Positions 7,838 to 15,190 of a stretch of DNA of 39,072 bases are shown here, piece by piece. Every line of letters begins with the position of its first letter. The stretch's first letter is position 1. Position numbers and translations under genes: made by a program. The stretch spans positions 1 through 39,072 of the forward strand of contig JANQFE010000125.1 of assembly GCA_028278025.1 (NCBI GenBank), written 5' to 3'. Source of the stretch: Thermodesulfobacteriota bacterium (GTDB taxonomy: Bacteria; Desulfobacterota; WTBG01; CAIYCZ01; CAIRTM01). Below the pieces are notes generated by a model, which saw only the letters and a list, made by a program, of their open reading frames with translations, made no database searches and was not told the origin of the DNA.

Positions 7838-9058
7838 TTATGTTTTTTTTGTATAGTGATAAAATTTCCCTGAGAGAATCGGCACTGCAAGATGTATCAT
7901 CCATGAAAAGAGTAATAAACCAAAAGCCCAGATGCCGATACATATCCAGGTTTCATTGCCTGTGGGGAAATATTCAACAATTTCTCCCAGCGGGGTTGGT
8001 AAAAATCCGGGCACGACCATACCCATACCCTTTTCAATCCAGATGCCTACAAAGGCTAGAACACAGGCAAGATTCAGGAACCACATTTGGCGGGCCAAAT
8101 AGGGTATGAGCAGTATAATGCTTGCAATAACTTCGATAACAATAGCAAACCAGATCCAGGGTGCCAGGGCATCGTGTCCATGCAGGCCGAAGAAAAGATA
8201 GCGGGCAGAGCTGGTATGTCCGGAATCAGAATAAAATTCTTTAAAAACTTCACACCCCAGCAGAAACAGATTTACCAGCAGCGATATGGTTACGATCTGT
8301 CTGAGAATCTGGAGGGCTTCATCAGTGATGTTGTATTTAGTGTAACGGCGTATAAGTTGAAAAGCCACAATCATGAGTCCCGGCCCTGCCGTAAAGGCTG
8401 AGCCGATAAAGCGGGGTGCAACAATCGCGGCGTTCCAGAACGGGCGGCCCACCAACCCTACGTAGAGAAAAGCTGTGACCGTATGAATGCTGATAGCCCA
8501 AAAAATTGCTATCAAGACAAAGGGTACATAAAAAAGCATGGTGGGTTCTTGGTTAAGATAGCGTTTATAAAGCAGATAGCCGCAGATATGGACATTTAAA
8601 ATCAAATATCCCAGCAGTACGATAACATCCCAGGAAAGCATGGATATGGGGAAGTTGAAGACCCCGACTACCGGCATCAGATGCCAGAACCGGTCGGGAC
8701 GGCCCAGGTCCACGGTAACAAACAGCAGGCACATGATAATTGCTGCAATTGCCAGCAGTTCCCCCAGGATGACCACGTCGTGGAGGTGTTTGTTGTTGTA
8801 AATATAGGCCGGGATGACAAGCATAACCGCGGCAGCCGCAAGTCCTACAATAAAGGTGAAGTTTGCAATATATACCCCCCAGGAGACCTGGTCGGTCATT
8901 CCGGTGAGAACCAGCCCTTCAGCAAACTGCTTACTGTAGGCATGCAAACCAAGCAAGCTCAGAATAGTTAAAAATGCCATCCAGATATAGAACTTCGTCC
9001 CGCCCATAAAGCTGAGCCTGACAGATCGCCACAAAAAGACCAGATAGTCTCTGATCAT
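7838..9058 (-). CDS. NrfD/PsrC-type integral membrane subunit
   Basis: 406 residues with about ten hydrophobic membrane segments and no cofactor motif, as expected for the NrfD/PsrC family. These proteins form the quinone-binding membrane anchor of periplasmic redox complexes and pass electrons to or from an NrfC-like ferredoxin. It lies between the ferredoxin gene (start at 10117) and the octahaem cytochrome gene, all leftward. A 94-nt gap upstream contains a piece of repeat R2. The same subunit pair (NrfC+NrfD) occurs with nitrite reductase, polysulfide reductase and similar modules. Confidence 0.85.
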   Translation of the reverse strand: MIRDYLVFLWRSVRLSFMGGTKFYIWMAFLTILSLLGLHAYSKQFAEGLVLTGMTDQVSWGVYIANFTFIVGLAAAAVMLVIPAYIYNNKHLHDVVILGELLAIAAIIMCLLFVTVDLGRPDRFWHLMPVVGVFNFPISMLSWDVIVLLGYLILNVHICGYLLYKRYLNQEPTMLFYVPFVLIAIFWAISIHTVTAFLYVGLVGRPFWNAAIVAPRFIGSAFTAGPGLMIVAFQLIRRYTKYNITDEALQILRQIVTISLLVNLFLLGCEVFKEFYSDSGHTSSARYLFFGLHGHDALAPWIWFAIVIEVIASIILLIPYLARQMWFLNLACVLAFVGIWIEKGMGMVVPGFLPTPLGEIVEYFPTGNETWICIGIWAFGLLLFSWMIHLAVPILSGKFYHYTKKT

Positions 9059-9116
9059 TGATCAATGCTCCTTCACGTTTTTATAATGCCCGGGTCTGCT
9101 AATCCGTCAAATTTTT

Positions 9117-9145
9117 TAGACAGGGTTAACAGGATTTACGAGATT
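9117..9145. repeat. Partial arm of repeat R2
   Basis: The sequence GACAGGGTTAACAGGATTTA matches the outer arm of the hairpin repeat at 184-276 and 34451-34543, but the central hairpin is absent. It sits between the ferredoxin and NrfD genes within the respiratory operon. Confidence 0.5.
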
Positions 9146-9151
9146 AATAAG

Positions 9152-10117
9152 CTATTTATCAAAAAAATAATAAAACCGTGGAACTGTGCCGGCTTCCTCC
9201 TTAAGGACATAAACACGTTTTTCATTGAGGATATAATTTATCGGGCTGTCAGGATCAAGTACGTTACCAAAAACCCGCGAGCCGGTTGGACAGACCTCAA
9301 GACACGCAGGATAGAGTCCTTGGCGGGTCCTACCCAGGCAAAAAGTGCATTTTTCTACCACACCGCGAGGTCGGATGCGGTTTCCCAGATAGGCCATTTC
9401 TGTTGTGATCTCTTCTTTGGGAATCACCGGTTTGGTAAAATTAAAACGTCGGGCCCAGTAAGGACAGGCCGCCATGCAATAGCGGCATCCAATGCACCAG
9501 TTATAGTCCACAACCACAATGCCGTCCGGTTCCTTCCAGGTAGCCCGCACCGGACAGGCCTTTGTGCAGGGAGCTTTTTCACACTGCTGGCACTGGACCG
9601 GCATATAGTATTTATCCTTTTGGGGTACGGCTTTATGGTTGTAATAATGGCTGGACTTCTCTAAATCCAGTGTGCCTTTCTCCAGTTCCAGCACCCGGAT
9701 ATATTGTATTTCCGGACTCCGGGACGTATTGTTTTCCTGCATGCAAGCATAAACACACCGGCGGCAGCCGATGCAGCGGCCAATGTTTAATGCATAGGCA
9801 TACTCGACTCCGTTTAAAGGTTTTATATCTTGTATCGAAGGATCTATCCCATAATCGTGTTTAATCTCATCTTCAAGACGCGCAATAATTTCGGCCATCA
9901 TCTCGGGGGTGAGCCGCTCATAGTGCTGCTGCAGAAATTCATTAAGGCTGATATCTTCTGTAAGGTTTGCCAGTGGAGAAAGAGCCCAGCCGAAAGCTGT
10001 CAGGGACACTGCGGTGCCTGCCCCTATTTTCAGAAAGCTGCGGCGGCTTAAAGGTTGCCGCGTCTTCTGGTCAAGTGACTCGGTCTCATTCAGATTCTGT
10101 TTTTGCTGCTCAGTCAT
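9152..10117 (-). CDS. NrfC/DmsB-type four-cluster ferredoxin, Tat-exported
   Basis: The start is set at MTEQQ (complement of 10115-10117), preceded by AAAGGAT. A longer upstream reading would overlap the cytochrome gene widely and place the signal peptide internally. The product is 321 residues. It has a twin-arginine signal (SRRSFLK, residues 24-30) and four 4Fe-4S motifs: CIGCRRCVYAC (115-125), CQQCEKAPCTKAC (176-188), CIGCRYCMAAC (208-218) and a CTFC...CLEVC pair (257-276). It should carry electrons in the periplasm between the NrfD subunit and the cytochromes. It overlaps the upstream tetrahaem gene by 8 nt, so translation is probably coupled. Confidence 0.88.
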   Translation of the reverse strand: MTEQQKQNLNETESLDQKTRQPLSRRSFLKIGAGTAVSLTAFGWALSPLANLTEDISLNEFLQQHYERLTPEMMAEIIARLEDEIKHDYGIDPSIQDIKPLNGVEYAYALNIGRCIGCRRCVYACMQENNTSRSPEIQYIRVLELEKGTLDLEKSSHYYNHKAVPQKDKYYMPVQCQQCEKAPCTKACPVRATWKEPDGIVVVDYNWCIGCRYCMAACPYWARRFNFTKPVIPKEEITTEMAYLGNRIRPRGVVEKCTFCLGRTRQGLYPACLEVCPTGSRVFGNVLDPDSPINYILNEKRVYVLKEEAGTVPRFYYFFDK

Positions 10118-10724
10118 GTTGAGATCCTTTCTGCACCCGTTGTAACCTGGAAGCAGCAGGAGGCGCCATCGGCACCAGTTGCTTAAAAGCCGGCTGATGG
10201 GGATCATGGCATTGATTGCAGGAAAGCTTTGTACGGAGTCCCCGGCTGCGGTCCCAGTAGCCATTCATGCGGCCATGAATACCGGCCTCCCAATCCCGAT
10301 ATACAGGGCCGTGACATTTTCGGCACAGATAAACCGACTGATCTTCGGATATTTCCCTAAAATCATGATCAATATAAACACCCCGGTTTTCAGGATGATG
10401 GCAGCTCAGACAATTAATGTTTAACCCGTGGTCAAAAATCATGCCTTGATGTTCGCCGATTGGTTCGTTCACCGATTCAAGGGGGGTTTTAAAATCCTTG
10501 TGGCACTCCATACACCTATACACAAAACCAGAGGAGCGTTTAAGCAGCAGCTTGCGGGTGTCGCGAATAGGTGTAGTGTCCAGCCAGTTCTGGGGTGGCA
10601 GAACTAACTGTTTTTGAGGTTCTTTTTCAGACTTTTTAGTTTCTGTCCAGCCTGATGTACCCGAAAAAAAACAGAGTCCCGTAATGAGGTATAGCAGTAA
10701 AATGAAATAGTTTCGTAAAATCAA
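10110..10724 (-). CDS. Periplasmic tetrahaem cytochrome c
   Basis: 204 residues with an N-terminal hydrophobic signal segment (about 1-25, possibly an uncleaved anchor). Four CxxCH sites lie at residues 71, 105, 134 and 169. Extra histidines (HHPENRG, DPHQP) could be distal haem ligands. I do not recognise a named family. It is the first gene of the leftward cytochrome/ferredoxin/NrfD/octahaem operon and most likely relays electrons between the ferredoxin and the octahaem enzyme, a role played elsewhere by NrfH/NapC-type cytochromes. The promoter region shares the TTGACTTAAGTCAA palindrome with the divergent nitronate monooxygenase gene. Confidence 0.85.
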   Translation of the reverse strand: MILRNYFILLLYLITGLCFFSGTSGWTETKKSEKEPQKQLVLPPQNWLDTTPIRDTRKLLLKRSSGFVYRCMECHKDFKTPLESVNEPIGEHQGMIFDHGLNINCLSCHHPENRGVYIDHDFREISEDQSVYLCRKCHGPVYRDWEAGIHGRMNGYWDRSRGLRTKLSCNQCHDPHQPAFKQLVPMAPPAASRLQRVQKGSQHD

Positions 10725-10780
10725 TTGCTTGGCATTTCTTTTCGTTTGTATATAATTAGTCTCGGTGCTTGCTGCACCCG

Positions 10781-10801
10781 GTTGTATTAGATAAATACAA
10801 C
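10781..10801. promoter_or_regulatory. Palindrome and -10 region of the cytochrome operon
   Basis: GTTGTATT-N5-AATACAAC is a perfect 8-bp dyad between the FNR-type site and the tetrahaem cytochrome start. On the minus strand it contains TATTTA at the position expected for a -10 box activated from 10821-10834. A second regulator may bind here. Confidence 0.35.
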
Positions 10802-10816
10802 ATAAACAAGCTTGCT

Positions 10817-10838
10817 TTCATTGACTTAAGTCAATGAA
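10817..10838. promoter_or_regulatory. Shared Crp/FNR-type operator, 22-bp perfect palindrome
   Basis: The core TTGACTTAAGTCAA (10821-10834) extends to a perfect 22-bp palindrome. It lies between the leftward cytochrome operon (start 10724) and the rightward nitronate monooxygenase gene (start 10987). A rightward TATAAT box lies at 10858-10863. The predicted start near 10870 puts the palindrome centre at about -42, the class II FNR/CRP activation distance. Confidence 0.8.
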
Positions 10839-10857
10839 TATACATATTCTCTGTTAT

Positions 10858-10863
10858 TATAAT
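10858..10863 (+). promoter_or_regulatory. -10 box of the nitronate monooxygenase gene
   Basis: Consensus TATAAT. There is no good -35 hexamer at 17 bp; instead the regulator palindrome covers that region, as in activator-dependent promoters. Confidence 0.5.
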
Positions 10864-10986
10864 CATGAAAATTACACCCCAATTCTTTACATTTGTAAAA
10901 CAAATTTCAAAAAAATGCAATAACAGTGAAAAAAATTCCAGCAGACATATAACAGTACATTCATAAAATTAAGGAGTAGCATTAAA

Positions 10987-12021
10987 ATGAAAGCTACAAA
11001 GCGTTTAAACAAACTGTGGCAGCGCGGGCAAGAATTGCTGGGTGTGCAGTATCCGATCATGTGCGGTGCCATGACATGGATCAGCGAACCAAAGCTTGTC
11101 TCAGAAGTATGTAACTCGGGAGCATTTGCCAGTTTGGCCTGTGGTAATATGCCGCCTGAAATGTTTGAACAACAGATTGAGAAGACCCGAGAGCTGACTG
11201 ACAGACCGTTTGCGGTCAATCTTATCACCGTTGCTCCTAATTATAAACATCATCTTGATGTAGCTGTGCAGGCCAAACTTCCCGTAATCGTTTTTGGGGG
11301 GGCATTGCCACGTGATCAGGAAATTGAAAAAGCAAAATCAGCAGGGGCTAAAGTGCTTGTTTTCGCCTCTACTGCAGCCCTGGCCAAGCGCATGCTGCGA
11401 TACGGGGTTGACGGGCTTATCCTTGAAGGTATGGAGGCCGGCGGCCATATCGGTCCTGTTGCCGGTCCAATTTTGTGGCAGCAGATACTGTTTGAATATG
11501 CAGAACAGGTCCCTATCTTTATTGCCGGGGGCATTTCCACGGGTAAAATGATAGCGTATCTGGTGCTTATGGGTGCATCCGGGGTTCAGCTGGGTACGCG
11601 TTTTGTTATGACTGAGGAATGTGATGTGCATGATAACTTTAAAGCAGCCTTCAGAAAGGCCCAGGCGCGTGAGGCCATGGCAACACCCCAGTTTGATTCG
11701 CGCCTGCCGGTAATACCGGTGCGGGCACTTAAAAACAAGGGCACCGGTGAATTCAGCAAACTGCAGCTTGAGATCCTTAAAAGGCTTGATGCCGAAGAGA
11801 TTAACCGGGAAACCGCCCAGCTTGAGGTTGAAAAATTCTGGATCGGCGGGCTGCACAAAGCTGCAATTGCAGGTGATGTTGATTATGGATCACTGATGGC
11901 CGGACAGACGGTGGGGCTGGCGGCTGAAATTAAACCGGTAGCAGCAGTTATTGAAGAACTGCTGCGTGATGCTGAACAGGAACTGGCAAGAATTGCCCAT
12001 ACCCTGGGACAATACATATAG
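10987..12021 (+). CDS. Nitronate monooxygenase / 2-nitropropane dioxygenase family flavoprotein
   Basis: 344 residues, an FMN-binding TIM barrel. The N-terminal QYPIMCGAM strand, the GMEAGGHIGP loop with its family histidine, the FIAGGIS segment and the ASGVQLGTRF phosphate-binding motif are all present. The start has AAGGAG (about 10971) at good spacing. Relatives either oxidise nitronates or reduce enoyl-ACP (FabK-type), and sequence alone does not separate the two. The shared FNR-type operator with the cytochrome operon and the presence of the same site at hcp favour a role with reactive nitrogen compounds (inference). Confidence 0.82.
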   Translation: MKATKRLNKLWQRGQELLGVQYPIMCGAMTWISEPKLVSEVCNSGAFASLACGNMPPEMFEQQIEKTRELTDRPFAVNLITVAPNYKHHLDVAVQAKLPVIVFGGALPRDQEIEKAKSAGAKVLVFASTAALAKRMLRYGVDGLILEGMEAGGHIGPVAGPILWQQILFEYAEQVPIFIAGGISTGKMIAYLVLMGASGVQLGTRFVMTEECDVHDNFKAAFRKAQAREAMATPQFDSRLPVIPVRALKNKGTGEFSKLQLEILKRLDAEEINRETAQLEVEKFWIGGLHKAAIAGDVDYGSLMAGQTVGLAAEIKPVAAVIEELLRDAEQELARIAHTLGQYI

Positions 12022-12193
12022 GTGATAAGCTTCACAAGTTGTTAGGAAAAAATTTGCTGCTTATCTGCTTACCAGCTTAATAACCAGAAGCTGTTTCCCT
12101 ACAGTGCTTATAGCTTTTTTGGATGTAATTCAGCGGTTAATTTTTAAATAATTAATGATTTTTTCATATTATCTCATTGCTCGGTACTCATAA

Positions 12194-13339
12194 CTACTTA
12201 AGGTAGCCGTTGTGCTGCAGCTCTCTATAGATATCATGCAACTTGTTGACACTGTTAAAAATGAGGGCCGAGCTCATGGTTGCTGTGGATACGGCATCCA
12301 CATCCGGGTCAAAAGCCTGAGAGATCTTTATTGATTTTCCTTCCAGCTTCTGCCTCATAACATTGATATCTTTTTCATCCCATTTTAGATTTGCATACTT
12401 TGTGAGATGAATGGGCAGAAAGTCAGTGATATGACCTGAACTGTCAAAGGTGATAATGAAATGGACACCATGACAGACATCACAAACCGGCTTCCTGGTG
12501 ATGACTTTTGAAAAAAGAGATTGTTTTTTATTGTTATATGTTTTTTCGGCATGATAAATTGAAGTTTCGTCAGGTAGCCTGATTTTTTTAAGATTATCAA
12601 TCTTACAGTGTGCAGAAGCATCCTTACCCTTGAGCATGCTGGTGGTAACCAGACGCTTCGTTTCAGCACGGGTGATATCCAGGAAGAGTTTTCTCCTGGT
12701 CGCTTGATCGGTTGTTGCTGCCGTCTGGTGAGACTTAACAGCGTCCGTATCTGTGGTTCTGTTCAAGGATATTTCAATGTGGTTAAGCAGGTCTGCATAC
12801 GAGCTGAAAAGGCCCATATGAGTATAATGAACAACTAACCGGTTTGCTCTCTTTTTGACCACGAGGGTATATGGTGTGCCCCCTGGTTCACCGATCAGAT
12901 CATAGGCCCTAAAATCAGGATCAGCTATAATTGGAAAAAGAATACCCCGTTCTTGTCTGAATCGCGCAACTTCTCTCGGGCTATTACCTGCTGCAATACC
13001 GATTATTTTGACCTTGTTCTTAAACGCCGGATTTTTTCCTATGTTTGTATAAACCTTATTCATGAGGGGTGCCTGGGCCCGGCATGATGTGCAGTGTGTA
13101 TTAAGAAATTCAATAATAATAATTTCAGCACTGATATCACTGATACGCAGGGCCTGCTCACTCGACACAGGAGCAGGAATTCCAAGGTATGAAACCTCTT
13201 CAGTAAGCAGTTGACTCTTCAAGACAATCGTTGGCAGGGTATCTCCGGGCTTATGCTGAAGAGGATCTTGCTTCGCAAAAAGTGCCTGAGAATACATGAT
13301 AGTAAAAACCATAATTATAATTATGCCTAGAGTACGCAT
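12194..13339 (-). CDS. Periplasmic redoxin / monohaem / FMN-binding-like chimera
   Basis: 381 residues, exported (signal about 1-22). Residues about 30-195 form a TlpA/AhpC-like thioredoxin fold with a CTSC active site (83-86) and the family's GTPYTLV cis-proline region. A linker leads to a C-terminal part with one c-type haem site, CDVCH (286-290), and a region ending in DAVSTATMSS (about 347-356). The last motif resembles the D-x-(S/T)-(G/T)-A-T-x-(T/S) site of NqrC/RnfG/NosR-type FMN-binding domains, where FMN is bound covalently to the second Thr (about T354). A thiol, haem and flavin on one chain is unusual. It is transcribed divergently from the Crp/FNR gene and shares its promoter region. 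Confidence 0.7.
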   Translation of the reverse strand: MRTLGIIIIMVFTIMYSQALFAKQDPLQHKPGDTLPTIVLKSQLLTEEVSYLGIPAPVSSEQALRISDISAEIIIIEFLNTHCTSCRAQAPLMNKVYTNIGKNPAFKNKVKIIGIAAGNSPREVARFRQERGILFPIIADPDFRAYDLIGEPGGTPYTLVVKKRANRLVVHYTHMGLFSSYADLLNHIEISLNRTTDTDAVKSHQTAATTDQATRRKLFLDITRAETKRLVTTSMLKGKDASAHCKIDNLKKIRLPDETSIYHAEKTYNNKKQSLFSKVITRKPVCDVCHGVHFIITFDSSGHITDFLPIHLTKYANLKWDEKDINVMRQKLEGKSIKISQAFDPDVDAVSTATMSSALIFNSVNKLHDIYRELQHNGYLK

Positions 13340-13393
13340 GGGGGTATATTCCTGTATGGTTCACAGCAGGTGTAAAAAGTCTTTTTCTATTGT

Positions 13394-13414
13394 ATACCCT
13401 CTATAGAGGGGTAT
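13394..13414. promoter_or_regulatory. ATACCC...GGGTAT palindrome between redoxin and regulator genes
   Basis: ATACCCTCTATAGAGGGGTAT is an inverted repeat, perfect but for one extra G. The ATACCC/GGGTAT arms resemble operators of CsoR/CstR-type metal or persulfide sensors. No such sensor gene is in the window, so assignment is by appearance only. Confidence 0.4.
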
Positions 13415-13435
13415 CGCAAGCGTGGAGGGATATCC

Positions 13436-13465
13436 TTGACTTAAGTCAAACCGGCATGCTATTTT
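13436..13465 (+). promoter_or_regulatory. Crp/FNR-type operator overlapping the regulator's own promoter
   Basis: TTGACTTAAGTCAA (13436-13449) is the third copy of the palindrome. Its TTGACT can serve as a -35 box, followed after 18 bp by an extended -10 (TGCTATTTT, ending 13465). The predicted start coincides with the ATG at 13472, and no ribosome site is visible, so the transcript may be leaderless. A site over -35 would suit autorepression. Confidence 0.5.
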
Positions 13466-13471
13466 GCCCCT

Positions 13472-14161
13472 ATGGATACAGAAAACGTTATTGCTGCAAC
13501 ACCCCTGTTTCAGGGACTGGAAAAAAGATACCAAAAAGACCTTGCCCGCATTGTAATAAAGCAGACTTACCGGCGCGGTGAAATGATTTTTGCCGAGGGT
13601 GATCAATCCAAAGGATTTTATATTATTGCTACCGGCAGGGTTAAGGTATTCAAAATTTCACCAGAAGGCAAAGAGCAGATTCTGCATATTTTCGGGCAGG
13701 GAGAGCCCTTTGGTGAAGTGCCTGTTTTTACAGGACAGCCTTTTCCGGCCTATGCAGAAGCGCTTGCTGAGACCTCTACGCTCTTTTTCCCCCGTGATGA
13801 TTTTATTGGACTGGTTCGGACAGAACCATCTCTGGCACTGAATATGCTTTCTGTTTTGTCCATGCGGCTTAAGCGGTTTACAGCGCTGATTGAAGATCTT
13901 TCTTTGAAGGAAGTGCCGGGCAGGCTTGCAGCCTACTTGCTCTACCTCAGTGACCGTAGCAACGGGGCAAATGAGCTTGATTTGGAGATTTCAAAAGGAC
14001 AGCTGGCCAGCATTCTCGGCACAATCCCTGAAACCCTTTCCCGTATTCTTACCAAGATGACTAAGGAGGGGCTCATCTCCTCAGACGGAAAGCGGCATAT
14101 ACGCATAAAAGATCGTATGGCCATTGAACAGCTGGCAAACGGTGAAAAACGGCTCACATAA
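13472..14161 (+). CDS. Crp/FNR-family transcription regulator, HcpR/DNR-like
   Basis: 229 residues. The N-terminal cyclic-nucleotide-type beta roll covers about 10-120 (GFYIIATGRVKVF, GQGEPFGEVPVF). It is followed by the dimer helix and a C-terminal winged helix-turn-helix with SKGQLASILGTIPETLSRIL at about 174-193. The recognition helix E-T-L-S-R fits proteins that read TTGA half-sites. No N-terminal cysteine cluster of the FNR type is present, so it would sense through haem or another ligand, as HcpR/DNR proteins do with NO. The TTGACTTA(A/T)GTCAA sites at its own promoter, the cytochrome/nitronate monooxygenase promoter and hcp make it the obvious candidate regulator of all three. Confidence 0.88.
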   Translation: MDTENVIAATPLFQGLEKRYQKDLARIVIKQTYRRGEMIFAEGDQSKGFYIIATGRVKVFKISPEGKEQILHIFGQGEPFGEVPVFTGQPFPAYAEALAETSTLFFPRDDFIGLVRTEPSLALNMLSVLSMRLKRFTALIEDLSLKEVPGRLAAYLLYLSDRSNGANELDLEISKGQLASILGTIPETLSRILTKMTKEGLISSDGKRHIRIKDRMAIEQLANGEKRLT

Positions 14162-14162
14162 A

Positions 14163-14189
14163 AAGCCCCGCACATACTGTGCAGGGCTT
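14163..14189 (+). terminator. Hairpin terminator after the Crp/FNR gene
   Basis: AAGCCC-C-GCACA, loop TAC, TGTGC-A-GGGCTT forms an 11-bp stem with one mismatch, 1 nt past the stop codon. A loose TTTT lies 10 nt further on. It also separates the convergent selenoprotein gene and may work in both directions. Confidence 0.7.
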
Positions 14190-14217
14190 GTATGGTCTTT
14201 TCAGTCGAACGGTGAGT

Positions 14218-15072
14218 CTATTTCTTTTTCAGCTCCTCATCCACCATCTTTGAAAGCCCCTTAAGAGACCGGTCACGGCCGACCTGTCGGCCGTTAATAA
14301 AAATTTTCGGCACGCCCCGGACCTGAACTTTTTTGCCAAGCTGCATATCCTGGCGTATGGCCTTGCCTAAGGCCGGATCAGTAATTGCTTTGTTGAATTT
14401 TTCCATGTCAAGCCCGATTTCCTCGGCATGCTTGGGGACGGTGTCTTTATTTAATTTCTTATAATTCTTTAGAAGTATGGCGGTCATCTCCTGGTACTTG
14501 TCCTGCCGGGCAGCGGCAAGGGCTGCAATTGATGCCTGCCGGGCATATTTATGCATTCTAAGAGGAAAATGCTTTATGATAAGATTGACATCATTAGGAT
14601 ATTTCTCGAGCAACTGCTCGAGTGCAGGGTAAACCCTGTTGCAGTAAGGTCACTGATAATCAAGGAACGCAACGACATTCACCGAAGCGTCTTTTTTGCC
14701 TATAATGGGCGAATCGCCAATTTCGATGTCAAAAACTTCTGATATTTTAATAATCGTTACCTGTTTATCCTTTGTGCTGGTGAGAAACAGGTTTTCTCCG
14801 TTAGGTGAGATTGCGATTTGAGTCACATCCCCATCTACCGGTATTGTGTCGATCACCTTTTTTGCGGTAAGGGAATATACCTGGACAGCGTCCTTTTGCA
14901 GTATATACGCAGTTTTACCATCTTTGGAAACTGCAATGTCCAGCGGTTTAGATTCAAGATCGATTTTTTGCTGCAGCGTCCACTCTATTTTGGCAAAACT
15001 TCCGGTTGTAAAGCAGAACATACAGGTTGCCACGAGCACGAATACCCAGCAGCAATAGGGATATTTTTTCAT
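14218..15072 (-). CDS. Exported DsbA-like thiol oxidoreductase with an in-frame UGA (probable selenocysteine)
   Basis: Read through one UGA codon (complement of 14650-14652, residue 141) the gene gives a continuous 284-residue protein. The start has GGAGGGAGG just upstream. Residues 1-28 are a signal peptide. Residues about 35-120 are beta-propeller-like repeats (SKPLDIAVSKDGKTAYIL and TQIAISPNGENLFLTS). From about 127 onward it is a DsbA/DsbG-type thioredoxin fold: VVAFLDYQ-UGA-PYCNRVYP, IIKHFPL and the VRGVPKIFING cis-proline motif. The family has CPYC at the active site, so UGA replaces the first cysteine exactly. The downstream half has no ribosome site or own start. Immediately after UGA the mRNA can fold into stem-loops suited to a bacterial SECIS. 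The alternative is a simple nonsense mutation of a cysteine codon. Confidence 0.8.
14605..14638 (-). promoter_or_regulatory. Candidate SECIS stem-loops 3' of the UGA codon
   Basis: On the mRNA, 11 nt after UGA comes CAGGG-UUUA-CCCUG (14638-14625). After that comes CUCGAGC-AGUU-GCUCGAG (14622-14605), a perfect 7-bp stem whose tetraloop has G at position 2. The loop starts 34 nt after UGA. Bacterial SECIS elements are described as having an apical loop 16-37 nt from UGA with a G in its first two positions, so the second hairpin fits. Confidence 0.55.
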
Positions 15073-15190
15073 AGGCCTCCCTCCATGTAAGATGAATATT
15101 AAAAAATCTTCATAAAACTATCATACTATAAACAATTTCTAACGATAAGGCAAGTATAGAGATATGTAATCTTGCAAGGTAGAAACAATA

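Noticed and set aside
9152..10264. A longer start for the ferredoxin subunit (50 extra residues)
   Set aside because: It would overlap the tetrahaem gene by 155 nt and bury the Tat signal; the ATG at 10117 has a ribosome site.
12165..12192. ATTGCTCGGTACTCATAA-type strings near 294, 6335, 12170, 17545 and 19570
   Set aside because: Short degenerate simple-sequence pieces recurring in several gaps; too short and variable to define as an element here.
14218..14613. A separate 131-residue gene for the second half of the DsbA-like protein
   Set aside because: No ribosome site; its reading frame continues upstream through the CPYC-type motif to the UGA, so it is the same gene.
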